Source: Caryophanon tenue
GTDB lineage: Bacteria > Bacillota > Bacilli > Bacillales_A > Planococcaceae
Assembly (NCBI RefSeq): GCF_001700315.1
Contig: NZ_MASJ01000001.1
Location: 248,001-312,000 of the forward strand
Reading direction: 5' to 3'
DNA: 64,000 nucleotides
A program made the translations under genes and the position numbers. Positions within the stretch are counted from its first letter, which is position 1. Every line of letters starts with the position of its first letter. Below are positions 1-11,114 of the stretch, piece after piece. A model generated the notes under the pieces. The model made no database searches. It was not told where the DNA came from and saw only the letters and a program-made list of their open reading frames with translations.

Positions 1-35
1 ACATAGACATGTAAACTAGGAGTGAACACAAAACG

Positions 36-740
36 ATGGATATTCGTTATTTTGATGATCGTACAGCGCTTTACACAGCGGTAAGCGAACATTTTCAACA
101 AGCAGTTGCAAACGGTGCAACAACATTTGGATTAGCAACAGGTGGCACGATGGAGCCATTATATGAAAACTTACGTAACAGTGACGTGGATTTTTCAACA
201 TGCACAAGCTTTAACTTAGATGAGTATGCAGGCATTGATAAAAACTCACCACATAGCTACTACACATATATGCATGAGCAATTATTCAATGCAAAACCAT
301 TTGCAGCGTCATATGTACCTGTAGGCGATGCAGACGATGTAGACGCAGAAGCGCGTAAATACGAAGCGTTATTACAAGCAAACAAGCGTCACATTCAATT
401 ATTAGGCGTTGGAGAGAACGGACATATTGCTTTTAACGAGCCAGGTACATCATTTGATAGTGAAACACATGTAATTGAATTAACGCCATCAACGCGTGAA
501 GCCAATGCACGTTTCTTCTCATCTTTAGATGAAGTACCAACACATGCTGTTACAATGGGCATTGCATCAATTTTAGATGCAGACGAAATTATTTTAATTG
601 CTTGTGGTGAAAATAAACGCCAAGCAATGGAAGCACTTGTTGACGGAAACGTAACAGTAGAAGTGCCGGTATCGATTTTAAACAATCATCCAAACGTCGT
701 GATCTACACAGATTTAAAATTACCAGTAGCGATAAAATAA
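36..740 (+). CDS. nagB: Glucosamine-6-phosphate deaminase
   Basis: Cytosolic enzyme that converts glucosamine 6-phosphate to fructose 6-phosphate and ammonia in amino-sugar catabolism. The 234-residue product has the family's typical length. Near residues 32-43 it carries GLATGGTMEPLY, the sugar-phosphate loop, and near 123-137 it has LGVGENGHIAFNEPG with the catalytic histidine region. A Shine-Dalgarno AGGAG lies about 13 bases before the ATG, slightly long. The window begins only 35 bases upstream, so I cannot see whether nagA precedes it, although that is the usual arrangement. A strong terminator follows at once, so nagB is the last gene of its transcript. Confidence 0.95.
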   Translation: MDIRYFDDRTALYTAVSEHFQQAVANGATTFGLATGGTMEPLYENLRNSDVDFSTCTSFNLDEYAGIDKNSPHSYYTYMHEQLFNAKPFAASYVPVGDADDVDAEARKYEALLQANKRHIQLLGVGENGHIAFNEPGTSFDSETHVIELTPSTREANARFFSSLDEVPTHAVTMGIASILDADEIILIACGENKRQAMEALVDGNVTVEVPVSILNNHPNVVIYTDLKLPVAIK

Positions 741-757
741 TTAATCGCATGCTAATG

Positions 758-795
758 AGGCAATGATGGTGCACTAATCCATCATTGCCTTTTTC
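758..795 (+). terminator. Rho-independent terminator of nagB
   Basis: Perfect 12-bp stem (arms 758-769 and 779-790) with a 9-base loop, followed by a T run. Confidence 0.9.
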
Positions 796-935
796 ATATA
801 CGTAATTCGTCATAAATCGGTCAACGTGTATCGCCATAGTTTTTAGGAATGTTGCTTGCTAATTCCGATAAATTTAGTTATATTTTAAACGACGTAAATT
901 TTTGCGCAGTTATATAATTAAAGGTGGAATGACAA

Positions 936-1697
936 ATGCTACATCAATTTTCTCGTAACGAGCTTGCGATTGGGACAGAGGGCTTGGAGAAATTAAAAAA
1001 TACAACAGTCGCGATTTTAGGTGTCGGTGGCGTAGGGTCATTTGCAGCAGAAGCATGTGCGCGCAGTGGCGTAGGTCGCATTATTTTAGTCGACAAAGAT
1101 AATGTAGATATTACAAATGTAAACCGTCAATTAGTCGCTTATTTATCAACAGTAGGTCAATCAAAGTCAGGTGTAATGAAAGAGCGTATTGCTGATATTA
1201 ACCCTGAATGTGAAGTTATTGATATGCATATGTTCTATACAGAAGAGACATATGAGGAGTTTTTCGCACAAGGGATTGATTACGTAATTGATGCAAGTGA
1301 TACAGTTATGTATAAAATTCACATTATGAAGGAATGTTTAAAGCGTAACATTCCAATTATTTCAAGTATGGGTGCAGCGAATAAAATGGACCCAACACGT
1401 TTCCAAATTGCCGATATTTCAAAAACGCATACAGACCCACTTGCAAAAGTGATTCGTACGAAATTACGTAAAGAAGGCATTAAAAAAGGGGTAACGGTTG
1501 TGTTCTCAGATGAGTCACCAATCGTTGTACGTCCAGACGTTGCACAATACGTTGGGAAACCAGAAGCGGAAATTCGCAAAGCGCAATTACCGCCATCATC
1601 AAATGCGTTTGTACCATCAGTTGCCGGCTTAATCGCAGCAAGCTGGGTGATTAATACGATTTTAAAAGATGTAACGATTACACGCGTACAAGGTTAA
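936..1697 (+). CDS. tcdA: tRNA threonylcarbamoyladenosine dehydratase (ThiF/HesA family)
   Basis: E1-like adenylating enzyme of 253 residues, expected to cyclise t6A37 to ct6A in tRNAs reading ANN codons, with ATP. The N-terminus HQFSRNELAIG and the nucleotide-binding GVGGVGS near residue 30 are typical of the TcdA/CsdL/YgdL group. So are the VDKD acidic residues after the second strand and the NVNRQ motif. It lacks the C-terminal domains of MoeB/ThiF partners. AAGGTGG lies eight bases before the ATG. It is transcribed alone and ends at a terminator. In related Bacillales the gene usually follows aspS; here it follows nagB. The subfamily assignment is by sequence similarity and is fairly secure. 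Confidence 0.88.
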   Translation: MLHQFSRNELAIGTEGLEKLKNTTVAILGVGGVGSFAAEACARSGVGRIILVDKDNVDITNVNRQLVAYLSTVGQSKSGVMKERIADINPECEVIDMHMFYTEETYEEFFAQGIDYVIDASDTVMYKIHIMKECLKRNIPIISSMGAANKMDPTRFQIADISKTHTDPLAKVIRTKLRKEGIKKGVTVVFSDESPIVVRPDVAQYVGKPEAEIRKAQLPPSSNAFVPSVAGLIAASWVINTILKDVTITRVQG

Positions 1698-1709
1698 TCG
1701 CGTACAGTT

Positions 1710-1745
1710 GACTTGTTTAAGAGCAATCTTAAGCAAGTCTTTTTC
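1710..1745 (+). terminator. Terminator of tcdA
   Basis: 13-bp stem (1710-1722 / 1727-1739, one G-U pair), tetraloop and a T tract. Confidence 0.88.
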
Positions 1746-1766
1746 AATTGAAAGGAGTGATGAGCG

Positions 1767-2141
1767 GTGGAAACAATGCCAAAATTAATATATAACGGAT
1801 TAAATATGATGGATGAAATGGGTGTTGTTCAAATTACATTTGATACAACTGCCAATCGCATCCATGTTTTGGATAAACAGTATGTATGTGAGCCAGCATA
1901 CGATTATCAAAAGAAAGCGTATACATTTTCAGATGAAACATTCGCATGTGCAAAGGTACTGTTTCATAAGAAGTACATACTAATAGATATTATTAATTTT
2001 GAGGAGTGGATTAAAAAAGTTGACTGGGTATTTTACTCAAATAAAAGCGTTATTTTACGCTATGTAGACGCCCGCTGGTACGAATATAATTGGAAAAGCC
2101 AGCAGTCATTTTTGTACAAAAATTATCAGTGGAAGCATTGA
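1767..2141 (+). CDS. Uncharacterised 124-residue protein
   Basis: I do not recognise this protein. A good ribosome site (AAAGGAGTG at 1751-1759) sits eight bases before a GTG start, and codon use resembles the neighbours, so I consider the gene real. The product is rich in aromatic residues (many Tyr, Trp and Phe, especially in the last 50 residues) and has no signal peptide, membrane segment or obvious catalytic motif. It contains two cysteines about 24 residues apart, which is not a recognisable metal site. It sits between the tcdA terminator and another unknown gene on the same strand. I infer a small cytosolic protein of unknown role. Confidence 0.7.
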   Translation: METMPKLIYNGLNMMDEMGVVQITFDTTANRIHVLDKQYVCEPAYDYQKKAYTFSDETFACAKVLFHKKYILIDIINFEEWIKKVDWVFYSNKSVILRYVDARWYEYNWKSQQSFLYKNYQWKH

Positions 2142-2274
2142 TAATGTAAATGGTAAAAAAAAACATATGATGAAGAAGATTTGCATTTAATGTTAATGAA
2201 TGCTGTTTTTCTATGTTTTATTCACAAATTTGCCTTATTTCAGACAAGCGCCTCGTTTTCAAATAGTTCACTGC

Positions 2275-2280
2275 TATAAT
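2275..2280 (+). promoter_or_regulatory. Candidate -10 box before the 166-residue protein
   Basis: TATAAT at 2275-2280, about 40 bases before the next start codon. No convincing -35 box is seen at 16-18 bases, so this is only a candidate. Confidence 0.4.
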
Positions 2281-2321
2281 ATTTTGTGGGGGAAGTAGAA
2301 TGAATAAGGGGATGACCATAT

Positions 2322-2822
2322 ATGGAAATGAAAACGAAAAACAACAGAGTTGATTTAATGTCAGTTCGAGAATTCGTCGATGAAATCGTTTTTAATCATA
2401 TCGATACATCGAATAATTATGAGCAGGCGTATAAAGCGTTGGCACCGAAATTGGATGAAGGATTAGCGTATTTAAAAAAATATATGCAAGAAAATAATGG
2501 GGAACTCCCAAAAAGTAATACGTATTGGACTTTATATGCCACGCTTATATCAAAAATTTCTTATTTCACGGCATTTTCTATGTGGAAGCTACAAAAAGGA
2601 ACAGTGGACGAAATCAATACGTTATTTTTAGCGAGCGTATATGTCCTTCCGAATAAAGCGACAGCAGTTAATGAAGAAATTTTGGAAGATGTTTCGGCAA
2701 ATTATACCGTCTTCCAACAGGAACAACAATTTGACACAGTTATTGATTTACACAAAGAAGCATTGAACAGAAATATGACAACAGCAGATTGCTTGTCATA
2801 TATTGTGAAACACTTATTATAA
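2322..2822 (+). CDS. Uncharacterised 166-residue helical protein
   Basis: I do not recognise this protein. The ATG follows an AAGGGGA ribosome site by about ten bases. The sequence looks all-helical and soluble, with no signal peptide. Residues 60-110 form a fairly hydrophobic stretch (TLYATLISKISYFTAFSMW and LFLASVYVL) that could be amphipathic or weakly membrane-associated helices. The C-terminal third resembles TPR/HAT-type helical packing, but no canonical repeat is present. A clear terminator follows. It may form a small accessory cassette with the preceding unknown gene, but the 180-base gap and separate -10 box argue for its own transcription. Confidence 0.72.
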   Translation: MEMKTKNNRVDLMSVREFVDEIVFNHIDTSNNYEQAYKALAPKLDEGLAYLKKYMQENNGELPKSNTYWTLYATLISKISYFTAFSMWKLQKGTVDEINTLFLASVYVLPNKATAVNEEILEDVSANYTVFQQEQQFDTVIDLHKEALNRNMTTADCLSYIVKHLL

Positions 2823-2850
2823 ATAGACGTATAACACGGCACTCATAACA

Positions 2851-2883
2851 ACGCGGACGAATTGATTTCGTTCGCGTTTTTTC
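2851..2883 (+). terminator. Terminator of the 166-residue protein gene
   Basis: 11-bp stem (2851-2861 / 2867-2877, one G-U) followed by about seven T. Confidence 0.88.
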
Positions 2884-2995
2884 TATGTTGTCATAATATC
2901 CCGCTTTTTTCTAACATCTAGATGGCAGGTCGCAAAAAGTTTTTTTCGATGTGAAAGAAGTATTCCCACTTCATAAACGCATGTATTTGTCTTTT

Positions 2996-3007
2996 GTTAG
3001 TACTAAC
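2996..3007. promoter_or_regulatory. 12-bp perfect palindrome upstream of the chemotaxis receptor
   Basis: GTTAGTACTAAC is self-complementary and lies 75 bases before the receptor start. This is the usual layout of a repressor or activator operator, but no regulator is identifiable. No sigma-D promoter, expected for motility genes, was found nearby. Confidence 0.3.
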
Positions 3008-3081
3008 ATCATGGTGTATATATTGAATTTTTAGATATTAATACCTAAAATTAAAGGTATAACTTGTTGGAGGGGATGCGC

Positions 3082-5223
3082 ATGGGGATGTTTGGCTGGC
3101 TATCATTAAAAGAAGGATTCCCGCTTTGGCTATCAACGACTTTAAATAAACATACAATTGCGGAAAAAGAAATGATTTTTGAAAACATCGCGAAAAATCG
3201 AGTGAGTACATTAACGGAATGGACGACTGATAGATGGACTTCGTTATATAGTCGCCAAGAGGAAATGCGTTATGTGCAGCAAGAAGATTTACCGGCATTT
3301 TTAGTGACATCGAAGGAGCGTAGTACATATTTTACGGAGTTATTTTTAATCAATGAAGCGCATCATGTGTATGCATCAAGCTATGCACGGGCGGAAGCTT
3401 CCACAGCTTTATACGAACAAGCAATTGCGCATGTATTGGCAACAAAGCAACCATTGTTATATGGACCGTTTGTGGATGCATTAACAGAGGAGATTGGTGG
3501 GCGTACATCAAAGTTTCATGATGCGGTGACACTGTTATTTTTGCTACCGATTATGGTAGAAGACAACACGACACATATTTTAGCTGCGCGTGTGCCAAAT
3601 GATGTCATTGGCGATTTAATTCAACGAGAAGCAGGGCATATTTATGCGGAGTCTGGCGATAATTATGTGTTTATGGTCAAGCCGTATTTTCAAAAAGACA
3701 TCTTACCTGGTACGGCATTGTCGCGTAGCCGTTTTGAAGATGCATCCTTTTCGCTCGGGGATAATTTAAAGGGCGGAATCAAGACAAAGCACTGGGGGAT
3801 TGTGAAAATTCAACAGCATACAGAATTTGAAATTCGCTTCACCGACCCTGCAACAAAGGAGCTTCATCCGGGTGTTCAACGGACTATTGAACATGGCGAT
3901 AATTTAATGGTTGAGTTTCCTGGTTACTCAGATTACCGGCATATCCCGGTCATTGGAAAAGGGGTGACGTTTCAGTTGCCACATAGTTTAGATTCGTGGG
4001 GCATGATGTGTGAAGCGGATTTAGAGGAAGTATATCGCACACGTTCGATTGGCGTGACGCTTGGTGCGAGCTTTATGATGTTTATGTTAGCGAATATTAT
4101 ATTGTTTCAATTGTTAATGATGCTAAATGTACCGCCACTTGCAATATTTTTAGTGAATGTTGTTTATGTGATAGGTGGTGGCATGTTTTTTATTAAAAAA
4201 CGACTGAAGCCAATTGTACAGCAAGTGCGTACAATGACGACCGGTATTCAAATGATTGCAGAAGGTGGTGGCGATTTAACGAGGCGCATTTCTGCTGATA
4301 TGCTTACGAATAACGAAGTTGGCATGATGGGACGGTGGGTGAACAATTTTGTTGACTCGCAAAGCTTATTATTAGCGAAAGTGCAGCAAACGACAGACCG
4401 CGTTACACAAACAAATGAAGTATTGCGTCAAAAATCGTCACAAGTCGAGCAACAGTCTTTACACGTACAAGAAGATGTACAAGAAATGTTTAGTGCGATG
4501 GACCAGCAATTACATGATGTTCATACTGCAATGACACGCATTGATGAAATTCGAACGTCGATGGAAATGCTGGAACAATCGTCATTGACACAGCTACATG
4601 AAGTCCAAACACAAGTAGCCGGTATTAGTCATAAAATGGGCGCTATTGTGCAGGAAGTACGTCAAGCGCAACATATGACCAAGGCGTTCTCGGTATCATC
4701 ACGTAGTATTGAAGGTGTTGTGACATCGATTCGGGCGATAGCGGACCAAACGAATTTGTTAGCATTAAATGCGTCAATTGAAGCAGCGCGTGCCGGCGAG
4801 CATGGCAAAGGCTTTGCGGTCGTAGCGGACGAAATTCGTAAGCTTGCAAATGAAACGAAAGTAGCGACCGGTGATATTGATGAGACATTACGCCAAATTG
4901 AGCATAGTGCGGTGGCAGTTGAGCAAGCAATCGGACAAGGGACAGAAGAGGTGCAACAAGGTGCGATCTATATTGATGATGTAAAATCGGTGTTGCTGGC
5001 GATGTCACATCAAGGACAAAATCATCCAGAAGTGACCGAGCAAATGCGCGATATTGTTCGAAGTATTGCGGCAAGCAGTGAACAAAATGTGCGTGCTGCT
5101 AAAAATGTGGAGCAAGCGATGGAGAAAATGCTACAAATTATGGTGCAAGTGCAGCACGAAACAGAGCGAAGTGGTTTAGTCATTCATAATTTATCGCAAA
5201 CAGTACAAAAATTTGATGTGTAA
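3082..5223 (+). CDS. Methyl-accepting chemotaxis protein with an apparently cytosolic sensor domain
   Basis: Chemoreceptor of 713 residues that would signal to CheA/CheW. I chose the ATG at 3082 because GGAGGGG (3069-3075) lies six bases upstream; in-frame TTG and ATG codons earlier overlap that site. The first 320 residues form a large sensor region resembling a double Cache fold, but no N-terminal transmembrane helix precedes it. Two membrane helices follow (about 325-347 and 353-373), with the basic KKRLKP after the second. Next come a HAMP domain (about 379-425) and a signalling domain with the conserved hairpin tip [19 protein letters not shown] near 555-575. The two-helix hairpin places both ends in the cytoplasm. 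The ligand is unknown. Confidence 0.93.
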   Translation: MGMFGWLSLKEGFPLWLSTTLNKHTIAEKEMIFENIAKNRVSTLTEWTTDRWTSLYSRQEEMRYVQQEDLPAFLVTSKERSTYFTELFLINEAHHVYASSYARAEASTALYEQAIAHVLATKQPLLYGPFVDALTEEIGGRTSKFHDAVTLLFLLPIMVEDNTTHILAARVPNDVIGDLIQREAGHIYAESGDNYVFMVKPYFQKDILPGTALSRSRFEDASFSLGDNLKGGIKTKHWGIVKIQQHTEFEIRFTDPATKELHPGVQRTIEHGDNLMVEFPGYSDYRHIPVIGKGVTFQLPHSLDSWGMMCEADLEEVYRTRSIGVTLGASFMMFMLANIILFQLLMMLNVPPLAIFLVNVVYVIGGGMFFIKKRLKPIVQQVRTMTTGIQMIAEGGGDLTRRISADMLTNNEVGMMGRWVNNFVDSQSLLLAKVQQTTDRVTQTNEVLRQKSSQVEQQSLHVQEDVQEMFSAMDQQLHDVHTAMTRIDEIRTSMEMLEQSSLTQLHEVQTQVAGISHKMGAIVQEVRQAQHMTKAFSVSSRSIEGVVTSIRAIADQTNLLALNASIEAARAGEHGKGFAVVADEIRKLANETKVATGDIDETLRQIEHSAVAVEQAIGQGTEEVQQGAIYIDDVKSVLLAMSHQGQNHPEVTEQMRDIVRSIAASSEQNVRAAKNVEQAMEKMLQIMVQVQHETERSGLVIHNLSQTVQKFDV

Positions 5224-5263
5224 AGCGTGAATGAATTAATAATCTGAGACAAACGTAAAAAGA

Positions 5264-5577
5264 GTATGAGACAAAAAGAAATATCCTTCAGCCGTTGTCG
5301 TTGCTGAAGGATATTTTTCTGCTTTTGGTGCTACTCCACATAGCGGACGCGTTTCGCAGGCATGGCTTGAGGCAAACACGATGTTTGTCACATCTGCCTT
5401 GCCACACGACGTGGCGTTTTTGGCAGATGTTCCGCTTAAAAGCACATGCTCCTGCGGTTACTCGTCGCAGAAAAACATTGCTTTTCCTGCAGAAGTCGCC
5501 GCTTGTGTCGGGACGCACCCGCAAATTCTTATCATCTCAATACACTCATTTTCATAAGAAATAGAGTTCTGTCCCAT
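5264..5577 (+). repeat. Structured intergenic repeat element, full-length copy
   Basis: This 469-base gap between the receptor gene and rarA holds no credible gene. It starts with TGAGACAAAAAG and ends with TTCTGTCCCATCC, which are imperfect inverted ends. A perfect 14-bp hairpin (5279-5292 / 5303-5316) ends in a T run and could also terminate the receptor transcript. A second nested hairpin pairs 5390-5398 with 5422-5430 and encloses 5401-5405 / 5411-5415. The first roughly 90 bases recur in inverted orientation at 54454-54541. The block TGCTAC-TTCAC-GTAGCGGACGC near 5598-5618 repeats an internal segment (5330-5351). Base composition is richer in GC than the surroundings. It resembles the repetitive intergenic elements common in Bacillaceae and Planococcaceae genomes. 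Confidence 0.75.
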
Positions 5578-5692
5578 CCTTTATTTTTTGCTACGTGCTA
5601 CTTCACGTAGCGGACGCACGAGCAAATCATGATCATCTCTATAAACGTAGTGTTAGCAGAAATAAAGTGCTAATCCTGAACGCTTGTTACGA

Positions 5693-6976
5693 TCATGTAC
5701 GTTTAAATTGCTGCAGGCGTTCATAAATGGCGGCGAGCCGTTTTTCTTCACCAGCAGACGTTGGTGTATAAAATTGTGTACCAACTAATTCATCAGGTAA
5801 ATATTGTTGGTTCACCCAACCGCCAAACGAGCCAATCGGGAAATCGTGTGGGTATTGATAACCGCCATGGCCAAGTGTAGTCGCTCCTGCATAATGTGTA
5901 TCGCGTAAATGAAGCGGAATATCGCCTGTTTTGCCTTCGTGAATCGCACGTGTAGCGGCATCCACTGCTTTATAAGCCGAGTTTGATTTCTCGTTTAAGC
6001 ACATCATTGCGACGGCATTTGCAAGCGGAATGCGCGCTTCTGGCATACCGAGGCGCTCGGCTGCTTGAACAGCGGCAAGTACATGTGCACCGACAGATGG
6101 ATTGGCAATGCCGACATCCTCATACGCCATGACGAGCAAGCGACGATTAACGGCAACTAAATCACCAGACTCTAATAAATGTGCCAAATAATACATCGCC
6201 GCATCGATATCACTACCACGTACGGATTTTTGAAGTGCCGATAATAAATTATAAAAGTGTGAGCCTTTTTGGTCGCCATATACACCAATGCGCTTTGCTA
6301 AACTTTCAATTGCGCGGTCACTAATGACGGTCGTATTGTCAACGTCATCAGAAGCATAGTACACAGATTCTAGTAACGTTAACGCTTTTCGCGCATCACC
6401 ATTTGACGCAGTAGCAATCATCGTCAGCTGCTCCTCACGAATATCAATCGCATATTTACCAAGTCCACGCTCGCGGTCTGTAAGTGCACGTTGCAGCACT
6501 GTGCACATTTCTTCCACCGTAAGTCGCTTTAATTGTGCAATTTCACCACAGCGTGAGCGAATGGCAGGGTTGACATCATGAAACGGATTTTCAGTCGTCG
6601 CACCAATTAATACGATGCCGCCACTTTCCACATGTGGTAACAGCGTGTCTTGTTGTAATTTATTAAAGCGATGAATTTCATCTAAAAATAATAAAACTTT
6701 TCCATGTAAGCGCACTTCTACGACGATATCTTCAATATCTTTCTTCCCAGACTGTGTCGCGTTTAGGGCAAAGAATGGTAAATTGCTAGAGCCGGCAATC
6801 GCGTATGCAATCGATGTTTTACCGATGCCAGGCTCTCCGTATAACAATATGGAAGGGACATGCCCTTGTGTAATCATTTTATAAAGTGGCGTATGAGGGC
6901 CAATGAGATGTTGCTGCCCAATAACATCATCGAGCGTTTTTGGACGCATGCGATAGGCAAGTGGTTCAATTGCCAT
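5693..6976 (-). CDS. rarA: Replication-associated recombination protein A (AAA+ ATPase)
   Basis: Cytosolic AAA+ ATPase of the RarA/MgsA/Mgs1 family, related to clamp-loader subunits, that acts at stalled replication forks with SSB and RecA. Order in the 427-residue protein: an N-terminal DNA- or partner-binding segment, Walker A GEPGIGKTS near residue 47, Walker B LLFLDEIHRF near 95, sensor 1 ATTEN, then the lid and the C-terminal tetramerisation domain. The ATG at 6976 is preceded by AAGGAGG at good spacing, so the 13 extra upstream residues are not used. It is divergent from cymR, as yrvN is next to cymR in B. subtilis. Intact and ordinary. Confidence 0.95.
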   Translation of the reverse strand: MAIEPLAYRMRPKTLDDVIGQQHLIGPHTPLYKMITQGHVPSILLYGEPGIGKTSIAYAIAGSSNLPFFALNATQSGKKDIEDIVVEVRLHGKVLLFLDEIHRFNKLQQDTLLPHVESGGIVLIGATTENPFHDVNPAIRSRCGEIAQLKRLTVEEMCTVLQRALTDRERGLGKYAIDIREEQLTMIATASNGDARKALTLLESVYYASDDVDNTTVISDRAIESLAKRIGVYGDQKGSHFYNLLSALQKSVRGSDIDAAMYYLAHLLESGDLVAVNRRLLVMAYEDVGIANPSVGAHVLAAVQAAERLGMPEARIPLANAVAMMCLNEKSNSAYKAVDAATRAIHEGKTGDIPLHLRDTHYAGATTLGHGGYQYPHDFPIGSFGGWVNQQYLPDELVGTQFYTPTSAGEEKRLAAIYERLQQFKRT

Positions 6977-7191
6977 AGTATCCCTCCTTTTATATCTGTA
7001 GTATAGCATGTGCAAAAATCGTTGCGCAAAACGCTATGCTTATGGTAAGCGGTCGAAAAAATATATGTTATAATAAGTTGATATGATTTATAGGTAATCT
7101 ATTTGAACAATGTGGTAAATAGGATTTATCACGCTTAGTAGCGAAACGATACGTTAACTACTATGACTATTAACTTTTGAGGTGTAATTAT

Positions 7192-7611
7192 ATGAAAATT
7201 TCTACTAAGGGTCGCTACGGCTTAACGATTATGATTGAGCTAGCAAAACATTACGGACAAGGTCCATTACCGCTCCGTCAAATTGCGGCTGATAAAAACT
7301 TATCAGAAGCATATTTAGAGCAGCTTGTATCACCACTTCGCAATTCAGGCTTAGTAAAAAGTGTACGTGGAGCATACGGCGGTTATATGTTGGCTCATCC
7401 ACCGGCAGATATTTCAGCTGCGGACGTTATTCGCGTATTAGAAGGGCCGATTCAACCAGTTGAAGGTATCGAAGAAGAAGAGTCACCACAGCGTGAGCTA
7501 TGGATTCGTATCCGTGACGCTGTAAAAAACGTATTGGATACAACGAGCTTAGAAGATTTAGCAACACATACGGACGCAGAGCCATTAGAAGGCTATATGT
7601 TCTATATTTAA
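7192..7611 (+). CDS. cymR: Rrf2-family regulator CymR
   Basis: Winged-helix Rrf2-family repressor of cysteine and sulfur metabolism genes. In B. subtilis it works in complex with the cysteine synthase CysK. The 139-residue product starts MKISTKGRYGLTIM and contains YLEQLVSPLRNSGLVKSVRG (recognition helix and wing). It ends LEGYMFYI, nearly identical to B. subtilis CymR. It has no cysteine at all, so it is not an Fe-S sensor like IscR. The ATG at 7192 follows GAGGTG by seven bases. It lies directly upstream of iscS with a 12-base gap and probably shares its transcript. A TATAAT lies at 7069-7074, without a good -35 box. Confidence 0.93.
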   Translation: MKISTKGRYGLTIMIELAKHYGQGPLPLRQIAADKNLSEAYLEQLVSPLRNSGLVKSVRGAYGGYMLAHPPADISAADVIRVLEGPIQPVEGIEEEESPQRELWIRIRDAVKNVLDTTSLEDLATHTDAEPLEGYMFYI

Positions 7612-7623
7612 GGAGATAGTATA

Positions 7624-9959
<2,336 letters not shown>

Positions 9960-9965
9960 TGCATG

Positions 9966-9997
9966 TCGGTGGAGAACTCGTTTCTCCGCCGATTTTT
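9966..9997 (+). terminator. Terminator or attenuator between mnmA and the TPR gene
   Basis: 11-bp stem (9966-9976 / 9982-9992, one G-U) followed by five T, only seven bases after the mnmA stop. The TPR gene starts 25 bases later with no visible promoter of its own, so partial read-through is likely. Confidence 0.75.
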
Positions 9998-10021
9998 ACA
10001 GTCGAAAGGGGTATCATTTAC

Positions 10022-10681
10022 ATGGATTTTAACGAACAAGGCATTCAAGCCATTCAAGAGCGTCGTTACGAAGATGCAGCGAAATATTTTACACAGGCAA
10101 TTGAAGCAGAGCCAGAAAACGCAGTAGGCTACGTAAACTTTGGGAACTTACTTGCAACGATGAACGAAGCGGAGCGTGCAGAGCGCTTTTTCCAAAAAGC
10201 GATTACATTAGATGAAGGCGCTGCAACAGCGTACTACGGCTTAGCGAATCTTTACTTTAATGCAGAACGCTTTGTCGAAGCTGCGAAGTTATACCAAAAG
10301 TCAATTGATAATGGTATTGAAGGGGCAGATGCTTTTTATATGTTAGCGAAGTGCTTTGAGCGTGAAGAAAACTATAAATTAGCATTACCGTATATGCAAC
10401 GTGCAGCAGAGCTAGCACCGCAAGATTTACAAATTCGTTTATCATACGGCATTTTATTATGTACATTAGAACTATTCCCACAAGCAAAAGCGGAGCTAGA
10501 CTTTGTTATTGAAGAAGACTGGAATAATGCAGATGCCCATTATAATTTAGGGATTTTATATGCAGTATCGACAGACCAGCTAGACGACGCATTGTATCAT
10601 TTAAAACAAGCGTTTACGTTACAGCCTGAATTTGTACAAGCGCATGAAATTTATAATATGTTACTGCAAAAGAAAAACTAA
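10022..10681 (+). CDS. Tetratricopeptide repeat protein (YrrB-like)
   Basis: Protein of 219 residues built almost entirely of TPR units. Visible repeats follow the W/A-G-A-P pattern, for example YEDAAKYFTQAIEAEPENA, AERFFQKAITLDEGAA and ALPYMQRAAELAPQD. There is no signal peptide or enzymatic domain, so it is a cytosolic scaffold. B. subtilis YrrB has the same position, between mnmA and recD2, and its partner is not firmly established. I chose the ATG at 10022, preceded by AAAGGGG; the reading frame is open further upstream but runs through the terminator hairpin. The gene ends at a strong bidirectional terminator facing the minus-strand pair. Confidence 0.9.
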   Translation: MDFNEQGIQAIQERRYEDAAKYFTQAIEAEPENAVGYVNFGNLLATMNEAERAERFFQKAITLDEGAATAYYGLANLYFNAERFVEAAKLYQKSIDNGIEGADAFYMLAKCFEREENYKLALPYMQRAAELAPQDLQIRLSYGILLCTLELFPQAKAELDFVIEEDWNNADAHYNLGILYAVSTDQLDDALYHLKQAFTLQPEFVQAHEIYNMLLQKKN

Positions 10682-10726
10682 AAAACAGCCTGCTTATGCG
10701 TAAAAGCGCAAGCAGGCTGTTTTTTA
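10681..10726. terminator. Bidirectional terminator between convergent genes
   Basis: Stem ACAGCCTGCTT (10685-10695) pairs perfectly with 10710-10720 and is flanked by A and T runs. It can stop transcription from both sides. Confidence 0.92.
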
Positions 10727-11092
10727 TTCTGGCTGTGGTTCCGATTCTTCATTTGGACGTGGTGCAGGTTTATCTGGTGTAATCGTTTCTTCTTTTGGCA
10801 TCGCTTGAATCGTCGCATTCAATTTATATAATTTGTTAAAATGCTGAACGAAATCTTCAAGCTTCAAGTTTGCTTCAATATAGGACATCGTTTCACAATC
10901 TTGTACAAGCCCACATGTTGCTTTTAATGACTTCGAGAATTCCAATAACATGCGCTCATTATTTAAGTGCACAACAATGGCTTCTTCATCCTCGTAATCT
11001 TCACGGTCAATTTTAAAATATTCTCCGTCAATAATACGTTCTAAATTTGTGTCTTCAAATGGAAATTTATAATGCTTGTAAATAATATTCAT
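10724..11092 (-). CDS. Uncharacterised 122-residue acidic protein, partner of the HisA-like gene
   Basis: I do not recognise this protein. Residues 1-95 look like a compact mixed alpha/beta domain with many Asp and Glu residues and a cysteine pair near residues 60-66 (TCGLVQDC). Residues 98-122 are a low-complexity Pro/Glu tail. No signal peptide or membrane helix. The ATG at 11092 is preceded by GGAGGATT. It starts only 22 bases after the HisA-like gene on the same strand, so the two are almost surely co-transcribed. This pair is inserted into the otherwise conserved TPR-recD2 junction. Function cannot be inferred beyond that linkage. Confidence 0.75.
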   Translation of the reverse strand: MNIIYKHYKFPFEDTNLERIIDGEYFKIDREDYEDEEAIVVHLNNERMLLEFSKSLKATCGLVQDCETMSYIEANLKLEDFVQHFNKLYKLNATIQAMPKEETITPDKPAPRPNEESEPQPE

Positions 11093-11114
11093 TGCCGAAA
11101 TCCTCCAGAAAAAA

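Noticed and set aside
5236-5564. Several overlapping ORFs on both strands (for example 89 residues at 5295-5564) as possible genes
   Set aside because: They lie wholly inside the hairpin-rich repeat element, lack ribosome sites, and the related copy at 54454-54541 does not keep a reading frame.
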